Below are positions 1 to 8,169 of a DNA stretch of 64,000 nt, in pieces. Below the pieces are notes generated by a model. That model was not told the origin of the DNA. It saw only the letters and a program-made list of their open reading frames with translations, and searched no databases. A program made the position numbers and the translations under genes. Origin of the DNA: Hymenobacter swuensis DY53 (lineage in GTDB: Bacteria; Bacteroidota; Bacteroidia; Cytophagales; Hymenobacteraceae); NCBI RefSeq assembly GCF_000576555.1, contig NZ_CP007145.1, forward strand, positions 2,170,001 through 2,234,000, given 5' to 3'. Each line of letters begins with the position of its first letter. Position 1 is the first letter of the stretch.

Positions 1-1
1 C

Positions 2-94
2 TCCATCAACAACGACGACCTGAAAGACGGCGGCGACGGGGGCAACGGGGCCGGCGCTACGCCCGCCCAAGGCGCCAGCGGCGGCCGGCCGTAG
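2..94 (+). CDS. C-terminal tail of an unidentified protein (partial)
   Basis: Thirty codons run open from the left edge to a TAG stop. The tail is rich in Gly, Asp and Ala, as in disordered C-terminal extensions. A rho-independent terminator follows about 30 bp downstream, which supports a real gene end here. The family cannot be recognised from this fragment. Confidence 0.5.
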   Translation, partial: SINNDDLKDGGDGGNGAGATPAQGASGGRP

Positions 95-121
95 TGCACG
101 GTTATTCTGGCTGATTTAGAT

Positions 122-150
122 AAAGACCTTCTGCCTAGCGGAAGGTCTTT
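122..150 (+). terminator. Rho-independent terminator
   Basis: A 10-bp perfect stem (AAAGACCTTC / GAAGGTCTTT) encloses a 9-nt loop and lies just after the stop of the left-edge gene. It also shows that a TTG at 149 is not a sensible start for the downstream nitroreductase. Confidence 0.75.
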
Positions 151-196
151 GTATTTTGGGGGTAAACATCCGCCGGGTATTCCGGCTTACTTTTCC

Positions 197-805
197 ATGA
201 CGCATTCAGCAGAAACAACGCCGGCCGTAGATGCCGGGCAGATTACCCAACTGATCCGCGCGCGCCGCAGCATGCAGCCGGTGCAGTTTGAGCCTGGCCG
301 CGTGGTACCAGAAGCATTGCTGCGAGAGCTGCTCGAAAATGCCATTTGGGCACCCACCCACAAACGCACCGAGCCTTGGCACTTCACGATTTTCGGGGGC
401 GAGGGGCGGCGGCGGCTGGCCGATTTTCAGGCGGAGCTGTACCGGGCCACGGCCGGGGAGAAATTTCAGGAAGCCAAGCTGGAGAAGATGCGCAATAACC
501 CGCTGCTCAGTTCCCACATCATTGCCATTGGCCTCCGGCGCAACCCCGAAGTGCCCGAAGTAGAGGAAGTGGCGGCCGTGGCCTGCGCCGTGCAAAACCT
601 GCACCTCTCGGCCGTGGCGCACGGGCTGGCGGGTTTCTGGAGCAGCGGGGGCGTTACGTACCTGCCAGAAGCCAACCCTTTTTTTGGGCTGGGGCCGGAT
701 GACCGGCTGTTGGGCTTCTTCTACCTGGGTTACCCCAAACCCGGCGCTACCGCCCGTAGTACCCGCAAGCCGCTGGCCGAAAAGGTAACCTGGGTGCTAG
801 AATAA
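197..805 (+). CDS. Nitroreductase family protein
   Basis: A 202-residue FMN-dependent nitroreductase fold protein, predicted to be cytoplasmic and to reduce nitro, quinone or similar substrates with NAD(P)H. The N-terminal IRARRSMQP segment (about residues 21-29) matches the family's FMN phosphate-binding RRS motif. APTHKRTEPWHF (about 52-63) matches the conserved segment after the first helices, and a YLGYP segment sits near the C-terminus, as is usual. The ATG at 197 is chosen because the frame upstream overlaps a terminator. The in vivo substrate is unknown. Confidence 0.85.
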   Translation: MTHSAETTPAVDAGQITQLIRARRSMQPVQFEPGRVVPEALLRELLENAIWAPTHKRTEPWHFTIFGGEGRRRLADFQAELYRATAGEKFQEAKLEKMRNNPLLSSHIIAIGLRRNPEVPEVEEVAAVACAVQNLHLSAVAHGLAGFWSSGGVTYLPEANPFFGLGPDDRLLGFFYLGYPKPGATARSTRKPLAEKVTWVLE

Positions 806-937
806 CGCTCAGCCAAAGACCCATATATGCGGCTAGGCGCGGAGTGGGCTTGGCAAGCATCCGTTTGCGAGTGAGCATGTATCCCGGAGCCAGCTTTCTG
901 CGTTGGGAACTATGTACTCACATTCTTTCCTGCTGAT

Positions 938-1348
938 ATGGCAACATCTACCTTTTTCCTGTCGCCCTGGGCGGCCCGTTTGCTGAGCGTCCTGCGCATG
1001 GTGGCGGGGCTGCTGATGGTGTTTCACGGCACCCAGAAACTGTTCGGCTGGCCTCCATCTGACCATGCGGGCGACGCTTCGGGGCTGATGCTGGTAGCTG
1101 GTATTCTGGAGTTTGGTGGCGGCTTGCTGCTGCTTATCGGACTGTTTACCCGGCCAGTGGCTTTTGTTTTGTCGGGCCTGATGGCCGTAGCGTACTTCAT
1201 GGCCCATGCCCCGCAGCACGTGCTGCCCATCGTCAACCAAGGCGAGTTGGCTGTACTTTATTGCTTTGTATTCTTGTACCTGGCTGCGGCCGGCCCCGGT
1301 CCCTGGAGTCTTGATGCGGCCCGTTCTCATACTAGTCCGGTAGTGTAG
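938..1348 (+). CDS. DoxX family membrane protein
   Basis: A 136-residue protein with four predicted membrane helices. The first carries the DoxX/SURF4-like MVFHGTQKLFGW signature (about residues 28-39), followed by GxLExxGGLLLLIGLFTR. DoxX-family proteins are small inner-membrane proteins linked to redox or thiosulfate/sulfide metabolism, but their roles in Bacteroidota are mostly undefined. It ends about 15 bp before a very long convergent hairpin. The family call is firm and the function is open. Confidence 0.85.
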   Translation: MATSTFFLSPWAARLLSVLRMVAGLLMVFHGTQKLFGWPPSDHAGDASGLMLVAGILEFGGGLLLLIGLFTRPVAFVLSGLMAVAYFMAHAPQHVLPIVNQGELAVLYCFVFLYLAAAGPGPWSLDAARSHTSPVV

Positions 1349-1362
1349 CGCGGTATTCAAAC

Positions 1363-1432
1363 AGGCTTGTAAACAAATTGGTCCCGGGGCAGCAACTAGC
1401 TGCTGCCCCGGGACCAATTTGTTTACAAGCCT
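1363..1432. terminator. 32-bp perfect hairpin between convergent genes
   Basis: Positions 1363-1394 are the exact reverse complement of 1401-1432, with a 6-nt loop (ACTAGC). The outer part of each arm is A/T-rich (AAACAAATTTG-like) and the inner part G/C-rich. It sits between the stop of the DoxX gene and the stop of the convergent small membrane protein, as a bidirectional terminator would. The stem is much longer than usual. Confidence 0.75.
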
Positions 1433-1435
1433 ATA

Positions 1436-1648
1436 CTACTCGCCACTTACCACGCGCAGGCTATCCGGTACGGGGCCTCTGGTGGCTTGCGTGAGTTGGT
1501 TCTGCAGCTGAAAGTTGACCTGCTCACAGTCCGCAAAGCGGCGGTTGGCAATTTCCAGCGAGGCTTCAGCGGTCCGCAGGCGTTGGTAGAGAAACAGGAT
1601 CAGGCCGAGGGCAATGATGAGGGCGGCCAAAGGCAACGCTTTGTTCAT
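1436..1648 (-). CDS. Small single-pass membrane protein with coiled coil
   Basis: A 70-residue protein starting at the ATG at 1648. One N-terminal membrane helix (LPLAALIIALGLILFLY) is followed by a heptad-like segment (QRLRTAEASLEIANRRF) and a short polar tail. The frame stays open further upstream, but those codons read as low-complexity non-family sequence. No family is recognised. It may be an anchored coiled-coil protein, and its role is unknown. Confidence 0.55.
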   Translation of the reverse strand: MNKALPLAALIIALGLILFLYQRLRTAEASLEIANRRFADCEQVNFQLQNQLTQATRGPVPDSLRVVSGE

Positions 1649-1806
1649 GGAAGTAGTGGTTATAGTCTTCTTGTGTCCGGTCTTATGGGTTTCTCGTCGG
1701 GTAAGCAACAGCAGAAAGCAGGAAGGGAAAGACCGGCCCCGAAAAACCAGTTCATTCAAAGGTTAATGGCCCCAAAAGTCAGTCAAAAGTACGGCTTGTC
1801 ACTCAC

Positions 1807-1844
1807 AAAAAGGCCCCGCCACGTAACCACGGCGGGGCCTTTTT
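1807..1844 (-). terminator. Rho-independent terminator, E2 gene
   Basis: The arms AAAAAGGCCCCGCC (1807-1820) and GGCGGGGCCTTTTT (1831-1844) flank a 10-nt loop. It lies 15 bp past the stop of the leftward acyltransferase gene and has U-tracts in both directions. Confidence 0.85.
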
Positions 1845-1858
1845 ATACATTCTAAGTA

Positions 1859-3265
1859 CTAAATGCTGGTATTGGGGTCGAACTGCTCGAGGTAGTCGGC
1901 TACGCGGCGCACGAACATGCCGCCGAGCGAGCCATCTACCACGCGGTGGTCGTAGCTGTGGCTCAGGAACATGAAGTGGCGCACGCCAATCAAGTCACCC
2001 TGCGGTGTTTCGATGACGGCGGGCTTCTTCTTAATGGCACCCACGGCCATAATGGCCACTTGCGGCTGCATGATAATAGGCGTGCCCATCACGTTGCCAA
2101 ACGAGCCGACGTTGGACACGGTGTAGGTGCCGCCTTCCAGGTCTTCGGGCTTGAGCTTGTTGGCGCGGGCCCGGTTAGCCAGGTCGTTTACCTTCTTGCT
2201 CAGACCGTTCAGGTTCAGCTGGTCGGCGTTATGAATCACGGGCACAATGAGGTTGCCCGAGGGCAGGGCCACGGCCACGCCTACGTTGATGTCGCGCTTC
2301 TTGATGATGTAGTCGCCCTCAATGGACACGTTGATCATCGGGAAGTCCTGAATGGCGCGGGCAATGGCCTGAATGAAGATAGGCGTGAAGGTGAGGTTTT
2401 CGCCCTCGCGCTTCTTGTAGGCATCCTTGTGCTTGTTGCGCCAGTTTACGATGTCGGTCACGTCGGCCTCCACGAAGGAGGTAACGTGGGGCGAAATCCG
2501 CTTACTGTCCACCATGCGCTGGGCAATCATTTTGCGCATGCGGTCCATTTCCAGCAGCTCCTGGTTGCCGCTGATAGACGGCACCGCTTTGGCCGTTTGC
2601 GAAGTGCTGGCGGTAGGCTGCGGAGTAGCAGCAGCCGGAGCCGGAGTGGCCGGAGCAACTGCCGGAGCCGGGGCAGCGGGGGCGGCTACTGGCGCAGCAG
2701 CCGGAGCAGCCGCCTGGGCCAGCGGCTTCTTGCCGGCGGCTACGTAATCGAGGATGTCTTTTTTAGTAACGCGGCCTTCGCTACCGGTGCCGGGCAGGTA
2801 TTCCAGGTCGCCCATTGAAATGCCTTCTTCGCGGGCAATGCTGAGTACCAAGGGCGAATAGAAACGGCCGGCCTGAGGCTGGGCGGTAGCTACGGCCTGG
2901 GCCGGGTTGGCCTGCGGGTCGTGGGCTTCGGGCAGGTAGGGGACGGCGGGCTTCTCGGCTCCGTTGAGGGAAGGAGCGGGAGCCTCGGCAGCGGCAACCG
3001 GGGCGGTGGTGCCGGCGCTGGCCGCATCGGTTTCAATGACGGCAATGGGGGCCCCCACGGCTACTACCTGGCCTTCCTGCACCAAGATTTCCTGGAGCAC
3101 GCCGGCGTGCAGGGCTGGCACCTCAGTATCCACCTTATCGGTGGCTACTTCCAGCACCGACTCGTCCTGGTCGATGGTGTCGCCTACTTGTTTGAGCCAT
3201 TTCAGGACGGTGCCTTCCATGATGGATTCGCCCATCTTGGGCATCGTCATTTCCACTCGTGCCAT
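1859..3265 (-). CDS. 2-oxo acid dehydrogenase complex E2 acyltransferase
   Basis: A 468-residue dihydrolipoyllysine acyltransferase. The N-terminal lipoyl domain holds the carrier lysine K44 in EVATDKVDTEV. An Ala/Pro-rich linker follows, then a peripheral-subunit-binding domain (SIAREEGISMGDLEYLPGTG), a second Ala/Pro linker, and the CoA-dependent acyltransferase domain ending in the catalytic DHRVVDG (H440). The PKMGESIMEG start resembles branched-chain or pyruvate-type E2 more than SucB. No E1 or E3 gene is adjacent, so it may serve a complex encoded elsewhere. The ATG at 3265 begins the lipoyl domain; the open frame upstream is repeat DNA. Confidence 0.9.
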   Translation of the reverse strand: MARVEMTMPKMGESIMEGTVLKWLKQVGDTIDQDESVLEVATDKVDTEVPALHAGVLQEILVQEGQVVAVGAPIAVIETDAASAGTTAPVAAAEAPAPSLNGAEKPAVPYLPEAHDPQANPAQAVATAQPQAGRFYSPLVLSIAREEGISMGDLEYLPGTGSEGRVTKKDILDYVAAGKKPLAQAAAPAAAPVAAPAAPAPAVAPATPAPAAATPQPTASTSQTAKAVPSISGNQELLEMDRMRKMIAQRMVDSKRISPHVTSFVEADVTDIVNWRNKHKDAYKKREGENLTFTPIFIQAIARAIQDFPMINVSIEGDYIIKKRDINVGVAVALPSGNLIVPVIHNADQLNLNGLSKKVNDLANRARANKLKPEDLEGGTYTVSNVGSFGNVMGTPIIMQPQVAIMAVGAIKKKPAVIETPQGDLIGVRHFMFLSHSYDHRVVDGSLGGMFVRRVADYLEQFDPNTSI

Positions 3266-3312
3266 GCGGTTGGGGTAGTTTAGGGAAAAGGGTGGGGGTG
3301 GGTTTCGGAGCC

Positions 3313-3320
3313 CAAAGGTA
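3313..3320 (-). promoter_or_regulatory. Candidate Bacteroidota -7 element, E2 gene
   Basis: The minus strand reads TACCTTTG, matching the Bacteroidota -7 consensus TAnnTTTG, about 48 bp before the E2 ATG. No clear TTTG -33 box is visible about 19 nt further upstream, where the repeat-rich DNA begins. Confidence 0.4.
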
Positions 3321-3349
3321 AGTGAAGTGTTGGACTGTTGGATTGCTGG

Positions 3350-3592
3350 ATTGTTGAATGGGTGGATTGCTGGATGGTTGAATGGGTAGGAGGGTTGGTG
3401 GAATACGTCTGCCATCCTGAGCGTGGCGGAGGTCCTTCTCACTTCCGGTTTATTATCGAACGACTTGTTTATCCGTGGTAAGGCCCTTCATCCTCGCTTG
3501 ATGCACGACATGCTCAGCATGACAGCTTACCACCATTCCACTACCTAACCATCCCCCCATTCAACCATCTGACCATCCACCAATTCAACAAC
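3350..3592. repeat. Inverted arms of degenerate TTGAATGG-type words
   Basis: The 327-bp gap between E2 and CinA holds no gene. Its left side (about 3350-3408) is made of words such as GGATTGC, TGGATGG and TTGAATG. The right side (about 3532-3592) is the same pattern in reverse complement (CCATTCAACCATCTGACC). Between them are fragments resembling the GTCATGCTGAGC repeat family (near 3412-3435 and 3505-3525). Confidence 0.6.
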
Positions 3593-4846
3593 CTAACCCT
3601 TCTCCACTTCCAGCCGCAACAGATTCAGGGCAGCGGTAGTGGTATACTCCAGGTTGAGCTGGCGGCCGCGGTTGAAGCTGATCTGGCGGGTGACGGTGTG
3701 GCGGGCGTCGGCGTAGGCAATGCAGATGGTGCCCACGGGCTTGGCATCGGTGCCGCCGTCGGGGCCGGCAATGCCACTGGTGGCCAGGGCTACATCCACA
3801 CCTAGGCGGCGACGTAGGCCCTCAGCCATTTCAGCTACAGCGGCCTCGCTCACAGCCCCGTGGGCGGCCAGGGTTTCGGGCTTCACGCCCAGTTCCTGCA
3901 TTTTTATCTCGTTGGAATAGGCAATGATGCTGCCCTGGTAGTAGCGCGAACTGCCCGGCACGCTGGTGAGGCGGTGGGCCAGCAGGCCGCCGGTGCAGCT
4001 TTCGGCGGTGCCCACCGTGAGGCCCCGCTCGGCCAGCAGGGTGCCCACGGCCGTTTCCAGGTTGATTTCGCCCACTGCAAAAATATGGTCGCCGAGCAAG
4101 GTGCGCAGCTCGGGTAGCAGGGCCTCCATGCGGCCGCGCAGGTTGGGCTGGCCGTCGTCGTGTCCGGTCAGGCGCAGGCGCACCCCGCCCAAAGAGGGCA
4201 GGTACGCCAGTTTGATGTTGGTGGGCAGGGCCGTTTCCCAGTCCTCGATGCGCTGGGCCAGGAACGACTCACCCAGGCCCACTGTCTGCACTACCACGTG
4301 CTCAATGGCGGGCGTCTGGAAATGCTGGCGCAAGCGGGGCAGCACTTCGTCGGCCATCAGCCCTTTCATCTCAAACGGCACGCCGGGCATGCTCACGAAC
4401 ACGGTTCCCCGGTCCTCGAACCACATGCCGGGGGCCGTGCCCAGGGCGTTGTGCAGCACGATACAGTTGGCCGGTACCAGGGCCTGCTGGCGGTTTACTT
4501 CCAGCATGGGCCGGTTGAAGCGGGCAAAGATGCCTTCCACGTGGCGCAGAGTGGGCTCATGCAGCACCAGTTCCGCGCCGAAGTAGCGTGCCAGCACATG
4601 TTTGGTAAGGTCGTCTTTGGTGGGGCCCAGGCCACCGGTCATCAGCACCACCTGGGCCCGCTGCCGGGCTTGGTCGAGGGCGGCCACAATTTCGTCGGCC
4701 CTATCGGATACGCTGGTAATCTGGCGCACGCGCAGGCCCAGCTTGCCCAGCTCCTGGCCCATAAAGGCAGAATTGGTGTCGATGACCTGCCCATAGAGCA
4801 GCTCGTCGCCAATAGTCATGATTTCAACGTCGGGAATGAGGGGCAT
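3593..4846 (-). CDS. cinA: CinA family nicotinamide-nucleotide amidase
   Basis: A 417-residue two-domain CinA. The N-terminal MoaB/Mog-like domain (EIMTIGDELLYGQ, MTGGLGPTKDD, MPGVPFEMKG) is followed by the C-terminal amidase domain starting about residue 255 (VGTAESCTGGLLAHRL, then TSGIAGPDGG). The C-terminal domain deamidates NMN in pyridine-nucleotide recycling, and the N-terminal domain is associated with ADP-ribose pyrophosphatase activity. Length is typical. It is co-directional with E2 but separated from it by repeats. Confidence 0.93.
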   Translation of the reverse strand: MPLIPDVEIMTIGDELLYGQVIDTNSAFMGQELGKLGLRVRQITSVSDRADEIVAALDQARQRAQVVLMTGGLGPTKDDLTKHVLARYFGAELVLHEPTLRHVEGIFARFNRPMLEVNRQQALVPANCIVLHNALGTAPGMWFEDRGTVFVSMPGVPFEMKGLMADEVLPRLRQHFQTPAIEHVVVQTVGLGESFLAQRIEDWETALPTNIKLAYLPSLGGVRLRLTGHDDGQPNLRGRMEALLPELRTLLGDHIFAVGEINLETAVGTLLAERGLTVGTAESCTGGLLAHRLTSVPGSSRYYQGSIIAYSNEIKMQELGVKPETLAAHGAVSEAAVAEMAEGLRRRLGVDVALATSGIAGPDGGTDAKPVGTICIAYADARHTVTRQISFNRGRQLNLEYTTTAALNLLRLEVEKG

Positions 4847-4944
4847 GGGGAGAAGGTTAGGAGGAGTGGCGGATTTGGCGCAATATTGGCAACTCGCCCG
4901 CTAACAACGCTACATCGGCGTCTGGGTTTATCCGATTTTCCTGT

Positions 4945-5760
4945 ATGACTCCCCTCCGTACCCTCGCCTTGGGCCTTACGCTCACGCTGGCCACCACGCA
5001 GCTGGCCACCGCCCAAACTAAAACCACTACGAAAAAGACCACGACCACCACCAAAAAAACTACCCCGGTCAAGAAAACGACGCCCGTTAAAAAGACCACG
5101 ACTACCACCAAAGTTGCCGCCACCAAAGTAGTAGCGCCCGTGGTAGTGCCCCTCACGGCCGACGAAGCCACCGGCGGCCTGCGCGAGGCACTTACCCAGG
5201 CTGTGACCAAAGCGGTGGCCCAGGGCAGCGAAACTGACGGCTTCAACGCCAACGCCGATATCCGGATTCCGTTTCCGCCCGAGGCGGAACTGGTAGCCGC
5301 CACGTTGCGCAAGCTGCGGGCCGGCGCGCTGGTCGATAACTTTGAGGTGGCCCTGAACCGCGCCGCCGAAACGGCCGCTGGCCAGGCCAAACCCATCTTT
5401 CTGAACGCGGTGCAGAATCTGAGCCTACAGGACGCCCTCACGCTGGCCACCAGCAAGGAAACGGACGCAGCCACTACGCTGCTCTACGAGAAAACGGCCG
5501 CCGACCTGCGCACGGCTTTCCAGCCCACCATGCAACAGTCGTTGGAGCAAACCGGGGCTATCAAGCTCTACGCCGAAATGGTGGCCCGCTATAACAAGAT
5601 TCCGCTGGTGACGCCCCTCAACCCGCAGTTGGTGCCCTATGCCACCGAGAAAACGGTGGACGGCCTGTTCGCCCTCATGGCCGCCGAGGAAGGCCGCATC
5701 CGCGCCAACCCTGCTGCCCAAGGCAGCGCCCTACTCAAGCGCGTATTCGGCGGGAAGTAG
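4945..5760 (+). CDS. DUF4197 exported protein with Thr/Lys-rich linker
   Basis: A 271-residue protein. A signal peptide (LALGLTLTLATTQLATAQ) leads into about 35 residues of nearly pure Thr/Lys with two PVKKTT units, and then the DUF4197 domain (from about residue 70: GLREALTQAVTKAV, IRIPFPPEAELV, ARYNKIPLVTP, the C-terminal LLKRVFGGK). The basic linker is expected to be extended and may bind anionic envelope polymers. The next gene encodes a paralog. DUF4197 function is unknown. Confidence 0.85.
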   Translation: MTPLRTLALGLTLTLATTQLATAQTKTTTKKTTTTTKKTTPVKKTTPVKKTTTTTKVAATKVVAPVVVPLTADEATGGLREALTQAVTKAVAQGSETDGFNANADIRIPFPPEAELVAATLRKLRAGALVDNFEVALNRAAETAAGQAKPIFLNAVQNLSLQDALTLATSKETDAATTLLYEKTAADLRTAFQPTMQQSLEQTGAIKLYAEMVARYNKIPLVTPLNPQLVPYATEKTVDGLFALMAAEEGRIRANPAAQGSALLKRVFGGK

Positions 5761-5761
5761 G

Positions 5762-5842
5762 GAGTTGAGCTATGAGTGATGAATTGACGTTACCGCTCTT
5801 TCTGGGTGGTGGCTTTAACTTATCACTCATCATTCATAACTC
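5762..5842. repeat. Heptamer-type inverted repeat between DUF4197 paralogs
   Basis: The left arm contains GAGCTATGAGTGATGAATT. The right arm (about 5817-5842) reads, in reverse complement, as GAGTTAT GAATGAT GAGTGAT units. The arms are imperfectly complementary around a central spacer. Confidence 0.55.
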
Positions 5843-5867
5843 AGTACTCTCAGGAAACCTGGTCCGG

Positions 5868-5896
5868 TTTCTGCAAAAGTGCCGACAGTATCTTTG
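5868..5896 (+). promoter_or_regulatory. Candidate promoter of second DUF4197 gene
   Basis: TATCTTTG at 5889-5896 matches the TAnnTTTG -7 element and lies 18 bp before the ATG at 5915. A TTTC at 5868-5871 sits 17 nt upstream as a poor -33 box. This suggests separate transcription of the second paralog. Confidence 0.4.
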
Positions 5897-5914
5897 CTGC
5901 TCACTTTCTTCGCT

Positions 5915-6679
5915 ATGAACTACCGCCGTCTTCTTGTATTACACGCTTTGCTGCTGGGGCTGCAGCTTTCCGCTTCGGCTCAAATCAAGCTCTCAAAACT
6001 GGGAGATATCCTCAAAACCACGCTGCCTAAAACCACTACTACCAGCCCAAGCGGCAGCACGGGTACCGGCAGTCTTACGCAGCAGGAAGCGGCCCAGGGC
6101 CTGCGCGAAGCCCTTTCTCAGGGCATTAGCAAGGGTACCGATCAGGCCTCGAAACAGGATGGTTTCTACCTGAACCGGCTGATCCGGATTCCGTTCCCCG
6201 CCGATGCTCAGCGCGTGGCCAATACGTTGCGCTCCATTGGCTTGGGTAGTCAGGTGGATCGGTTTGAGCTAACGCTGAACCGGGGCGCGGAGGATGCGGC
6301 CAAAAGCGCCAAGCCCATCTTTCTGGCGGCCATCAAAAGCCTCACGTTTAAGGATGTGTGGGGCATCCTGACCGGGGAGAAGGACGCCGCTACCAACTAC
6401 CTCAAGCGCACCACCACTGAGCAGCTCACCACGGCCTTCCGGCCCATCATTCAGCAAAGCTTGGATAAAGTAGGGGCCACCAAATACTACACCGACCTGA
6501 CCACCCGCTACAACCGCATCCCGCTGGTAACGCCCGTGCAGACCGACCTTAACCAATACGCCACCGGCAAAGCCATCGACGGCCTGTTCACGCTGGTGGC
6601 CCAGGAGGAAGCCAACATTCGGGAAAACCCCGTTGCCCGCACCACCGACCTGCTCAAGCGCGTCTTCGGTCGCAAATAG
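5915..6679 (+). CDS. DUF4197 exported protein (second paralog)
   Basis: A 254-residue protein with a signal peptide (LLVLHALLLGLQLSASAQ) and a short Thr/Ser linker followed by the DUF4197 domain. The domain shares GLREALSQGISKG, LIRIPFP, TRYNRIPLVTP and LLKRVFGRK with the upstream gene, so this is a tandem duplication. It lacks the long Thr/Lys tract of its neighbour. The ATG at 5915 gives a complete signal peptide; a GTG at 5879 lies upstream of the promoter-like element and is unlikely. Confidence 0.85.
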   Translation: MNYRRLLVLHALLLGLQLSASAQIKLSKLGDILKTTLPKTTTTSPSGSTGTGSLTQQEAAQGLREALSQGISKGTDQASKQDGFYLNRLIRIPFPADAQRVANTLRSIGLGSQVDRFELTLNRGAEDAAKSAKPIFLAAIKSLTFKDVWGILTGEKDAATNYLKRTTTEQLTTAFRPIIQQSLDKVGATKYYTDLTTRYNRIPLVTPVQTDLNQYATGKAIDGLFTLVAQEEANIRENPVARTTDLLKRVFGRK

Positions 6680-6751
6680 GGTGTCTAAGGTAGAGAGACT
6701 GTGTAGAATGTGGATGAAATGTGCGAGATGATTTTCCCGGCTACACTTCAT

Positions 6752-6790
6752 AAAAAGGCCCGCTTTCCTTGTCAGGAAGCGGGCCTTTTT
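6752..6790. terminator. Bidirectional terminator
   Basis: AAAAAGGCCCGCTT (6752-6765) pairs with AAGCGGGCCTTTTT (6777-6790), with U-tracts on both sides. It lies between the convergent second DUF4197 gene and the acidic protein gene. Confidence 0.85.
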
Positions 6791-6859
6791 ATTGGGCAGT
6801 GTGGAAGGGAGGAAAATGGAGTATTTCGCACGTTCCAACCACATGCACCATGTTAAAGA

Positions 6860-7219
6860 TTAATAGTCGTCGTAGTCGGAGTTGCGGCGACTGTTGCGGG
6901 AACTGCCGCTACTGCCGTACTCGTCGGTGTCGTCGTCAGAGAACTCATCATCATCTAGGTCGTCGATAGAACTGAAGCCGGTGCTGCCATCGGGGTCTTC
7001 GGTGGCTTCGGCGGTAGCATACTCGTCTTCCGTCATGCTGGCTAGGTCCAGGGCCTCATCGTGCGAGGAACCGGTGTCGCGCCACATCAGGTAGTCGGCG
7101 TATTTGGCCGAGAGCTGGTCTTCGGAGTTACCACGGGTAGCGTCGCCGCCGGTGGCGGCAAAGTTATCTAGCTCATCGTCATCGAAGAGGTCGTCGTCGA
7201 AGTCGTCGTGTTGTCTCAT
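6860..7219 (-). CDS. Highly acidic small protein, unknown
   Basis: A 119-residue protein with roughly a third Asp/Glu. Acidic blocks (DDFDDDLFDDDELD near the N-terminus, DDLDDDEFSDDDTDEY near residue 90) flank a more ordinary middle (SAKYADYLMWRDTGSSHDEAL) that could fold as a short helix. The C-terminus is Ser/Arg/Asn-rich, ending in DYDDY. No family is recognised. Length, codon use and a downstream terminator support it being a gene. It may bind basic partners or metal ions; that is a guess. Confidence 0.65.
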   Translation of the reverse strand: MRQHDDFDDDLFDDDELDNFAATGGDATRGNSEDQLSAKYADYLMWRDTGSSHDEALDLASMTEDEYATAEATEDPDGSTGFSSIDDLDDDEFSDDDTDEYGSSGSSRNSRRNSDYDDY

Positions 7220-7431
7220 GGCCTTGCTAGGGGCGGTAAGGGGTGAAAAATTCGGAGTGAAAGTGGGGCAGCGTTTCGGCTGCGAAGATACGTGCGGAAG
7301 GCTGCCGAAGGTTGCAGTACCCAGTGAAGAAGGGCCGACCGGTCAAGCATTCTGCACCATTGTGCTGATTGTCAATGGTCGTTTTCAGGCCAGACCGAAA
7401 CTAAAAATACGTAGTTCGTCGCAAAATACGG

Positions 7432-8064
7432 CTACTGGGCAGCTCGGGCCCCGAAGTCGGTAATGTTGACCTGCTCCGTGCAGAAGTTGTATTCTTCAGG
7501 CACATTGCTAGACACCAGTACGGTGCGGCCGGCCAGCGTCGCCCGGACGTGTTCCAGATACCAAGCCACACCCGTCCGGTCGAGGTTGGTGGTGGGCTCG
7601 TCGAGCAGCAGCAGAGGCGTATCGGCGTAGAGGGCCAGGGCCAGCTTCAGGCGCTGCTTCATACCACTGGAGAAGTCGCGCACCAGCTTATGGCGGGATT
7701 TCTCCAGGTACATCAGCGTAATCAGCTCCTCAGCGGAAAGGCCGGGCTGCAAAGGCTTGAAACGGGTGTGAAACCGGATCAACTCGGTCAGGGTCAACTC
7801 CTCAATCAGCTCCAGGTAGGGCGCGGCGTACGCCAGACGGACGGGCACGTCTTCCACGGCCACCCTCTGCCCTTGAAATTCATACAAAATAGTGCCGGCC
7901 GTGGGCAGAATCTGGCCCGACAGGGTATTCAGCAGGGTACTTTTTCCGGCTCCGTTAGGCCCCAGAATAGCCGTGGCCGTGCCCGTCCGAAACGTGTGCG
8001 TAAGGTCCCGGAAAATCCATTCCCGGGCAAACCGCTTACTCAGGCCCGTGGCGGTAATCTGCAT
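7432..8064 (-). CDS. ABC transporter ATP-binding protein
   Basis: A 210-residue single ABC ATPase domain with Walker A GPNGAGKST (about residues 35-43), signature FSSGMKQR, Walker B LLLLDEP and the following TTNLD. It has no fused membrane domain and no permease gene adjacent, so its partner is encoded elsewhere. It sits downstream of lpxA in the same direction, behind a hairpin repeat. A role in envelope or lipid export would fit the context but is inference. Confidence 0.85.
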   Translation of the reverse strand: MQITATGLSKRFAREWIFRDLTHTFRTGTATAILGPNGAGKSTLLNTLSGQILPTAGTILYEFQGQRVAVEDVPVRLAYAAPYLELIEELTLTELIRFHTRFKPLQPGLSAEELITLMYLEKSRHKLVRDFSSGMKQRLKLALALYADTPLLLLDEPTTNLDRTGVAWYLEHVRATLAGRTVLVSSNVPEEYNFCTEQVNITDFGARAAQ

Positions 8065-8083
8065 GTGATAGAGCTTAGAAAGA

Positions 8084-8149
8084 AGAGCTTAGAGCTTAGC
8101 ACATGTCCTGACGCTACTGGTGCAGAACATGTGCTAAGCTCTAAGCTCT
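8084..8149. repeat. Hairpin of AGAGCTT words (ABC ATPase / lpxA gap)
   Basis: The arms 8084-8106 and 8127-8149 are perfectly complementary over 23 bp, with a 20-nt loop. Each arm begins with repeated AGAGCTT units and ends in GCACATGT at the loop side. A further degenerate AGAGCTT unit (about 8069) precedes the left arm. Confidence 0.7.
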
Positions 8150-8169
8150 GGATGTCTTACTTCTAAAAG

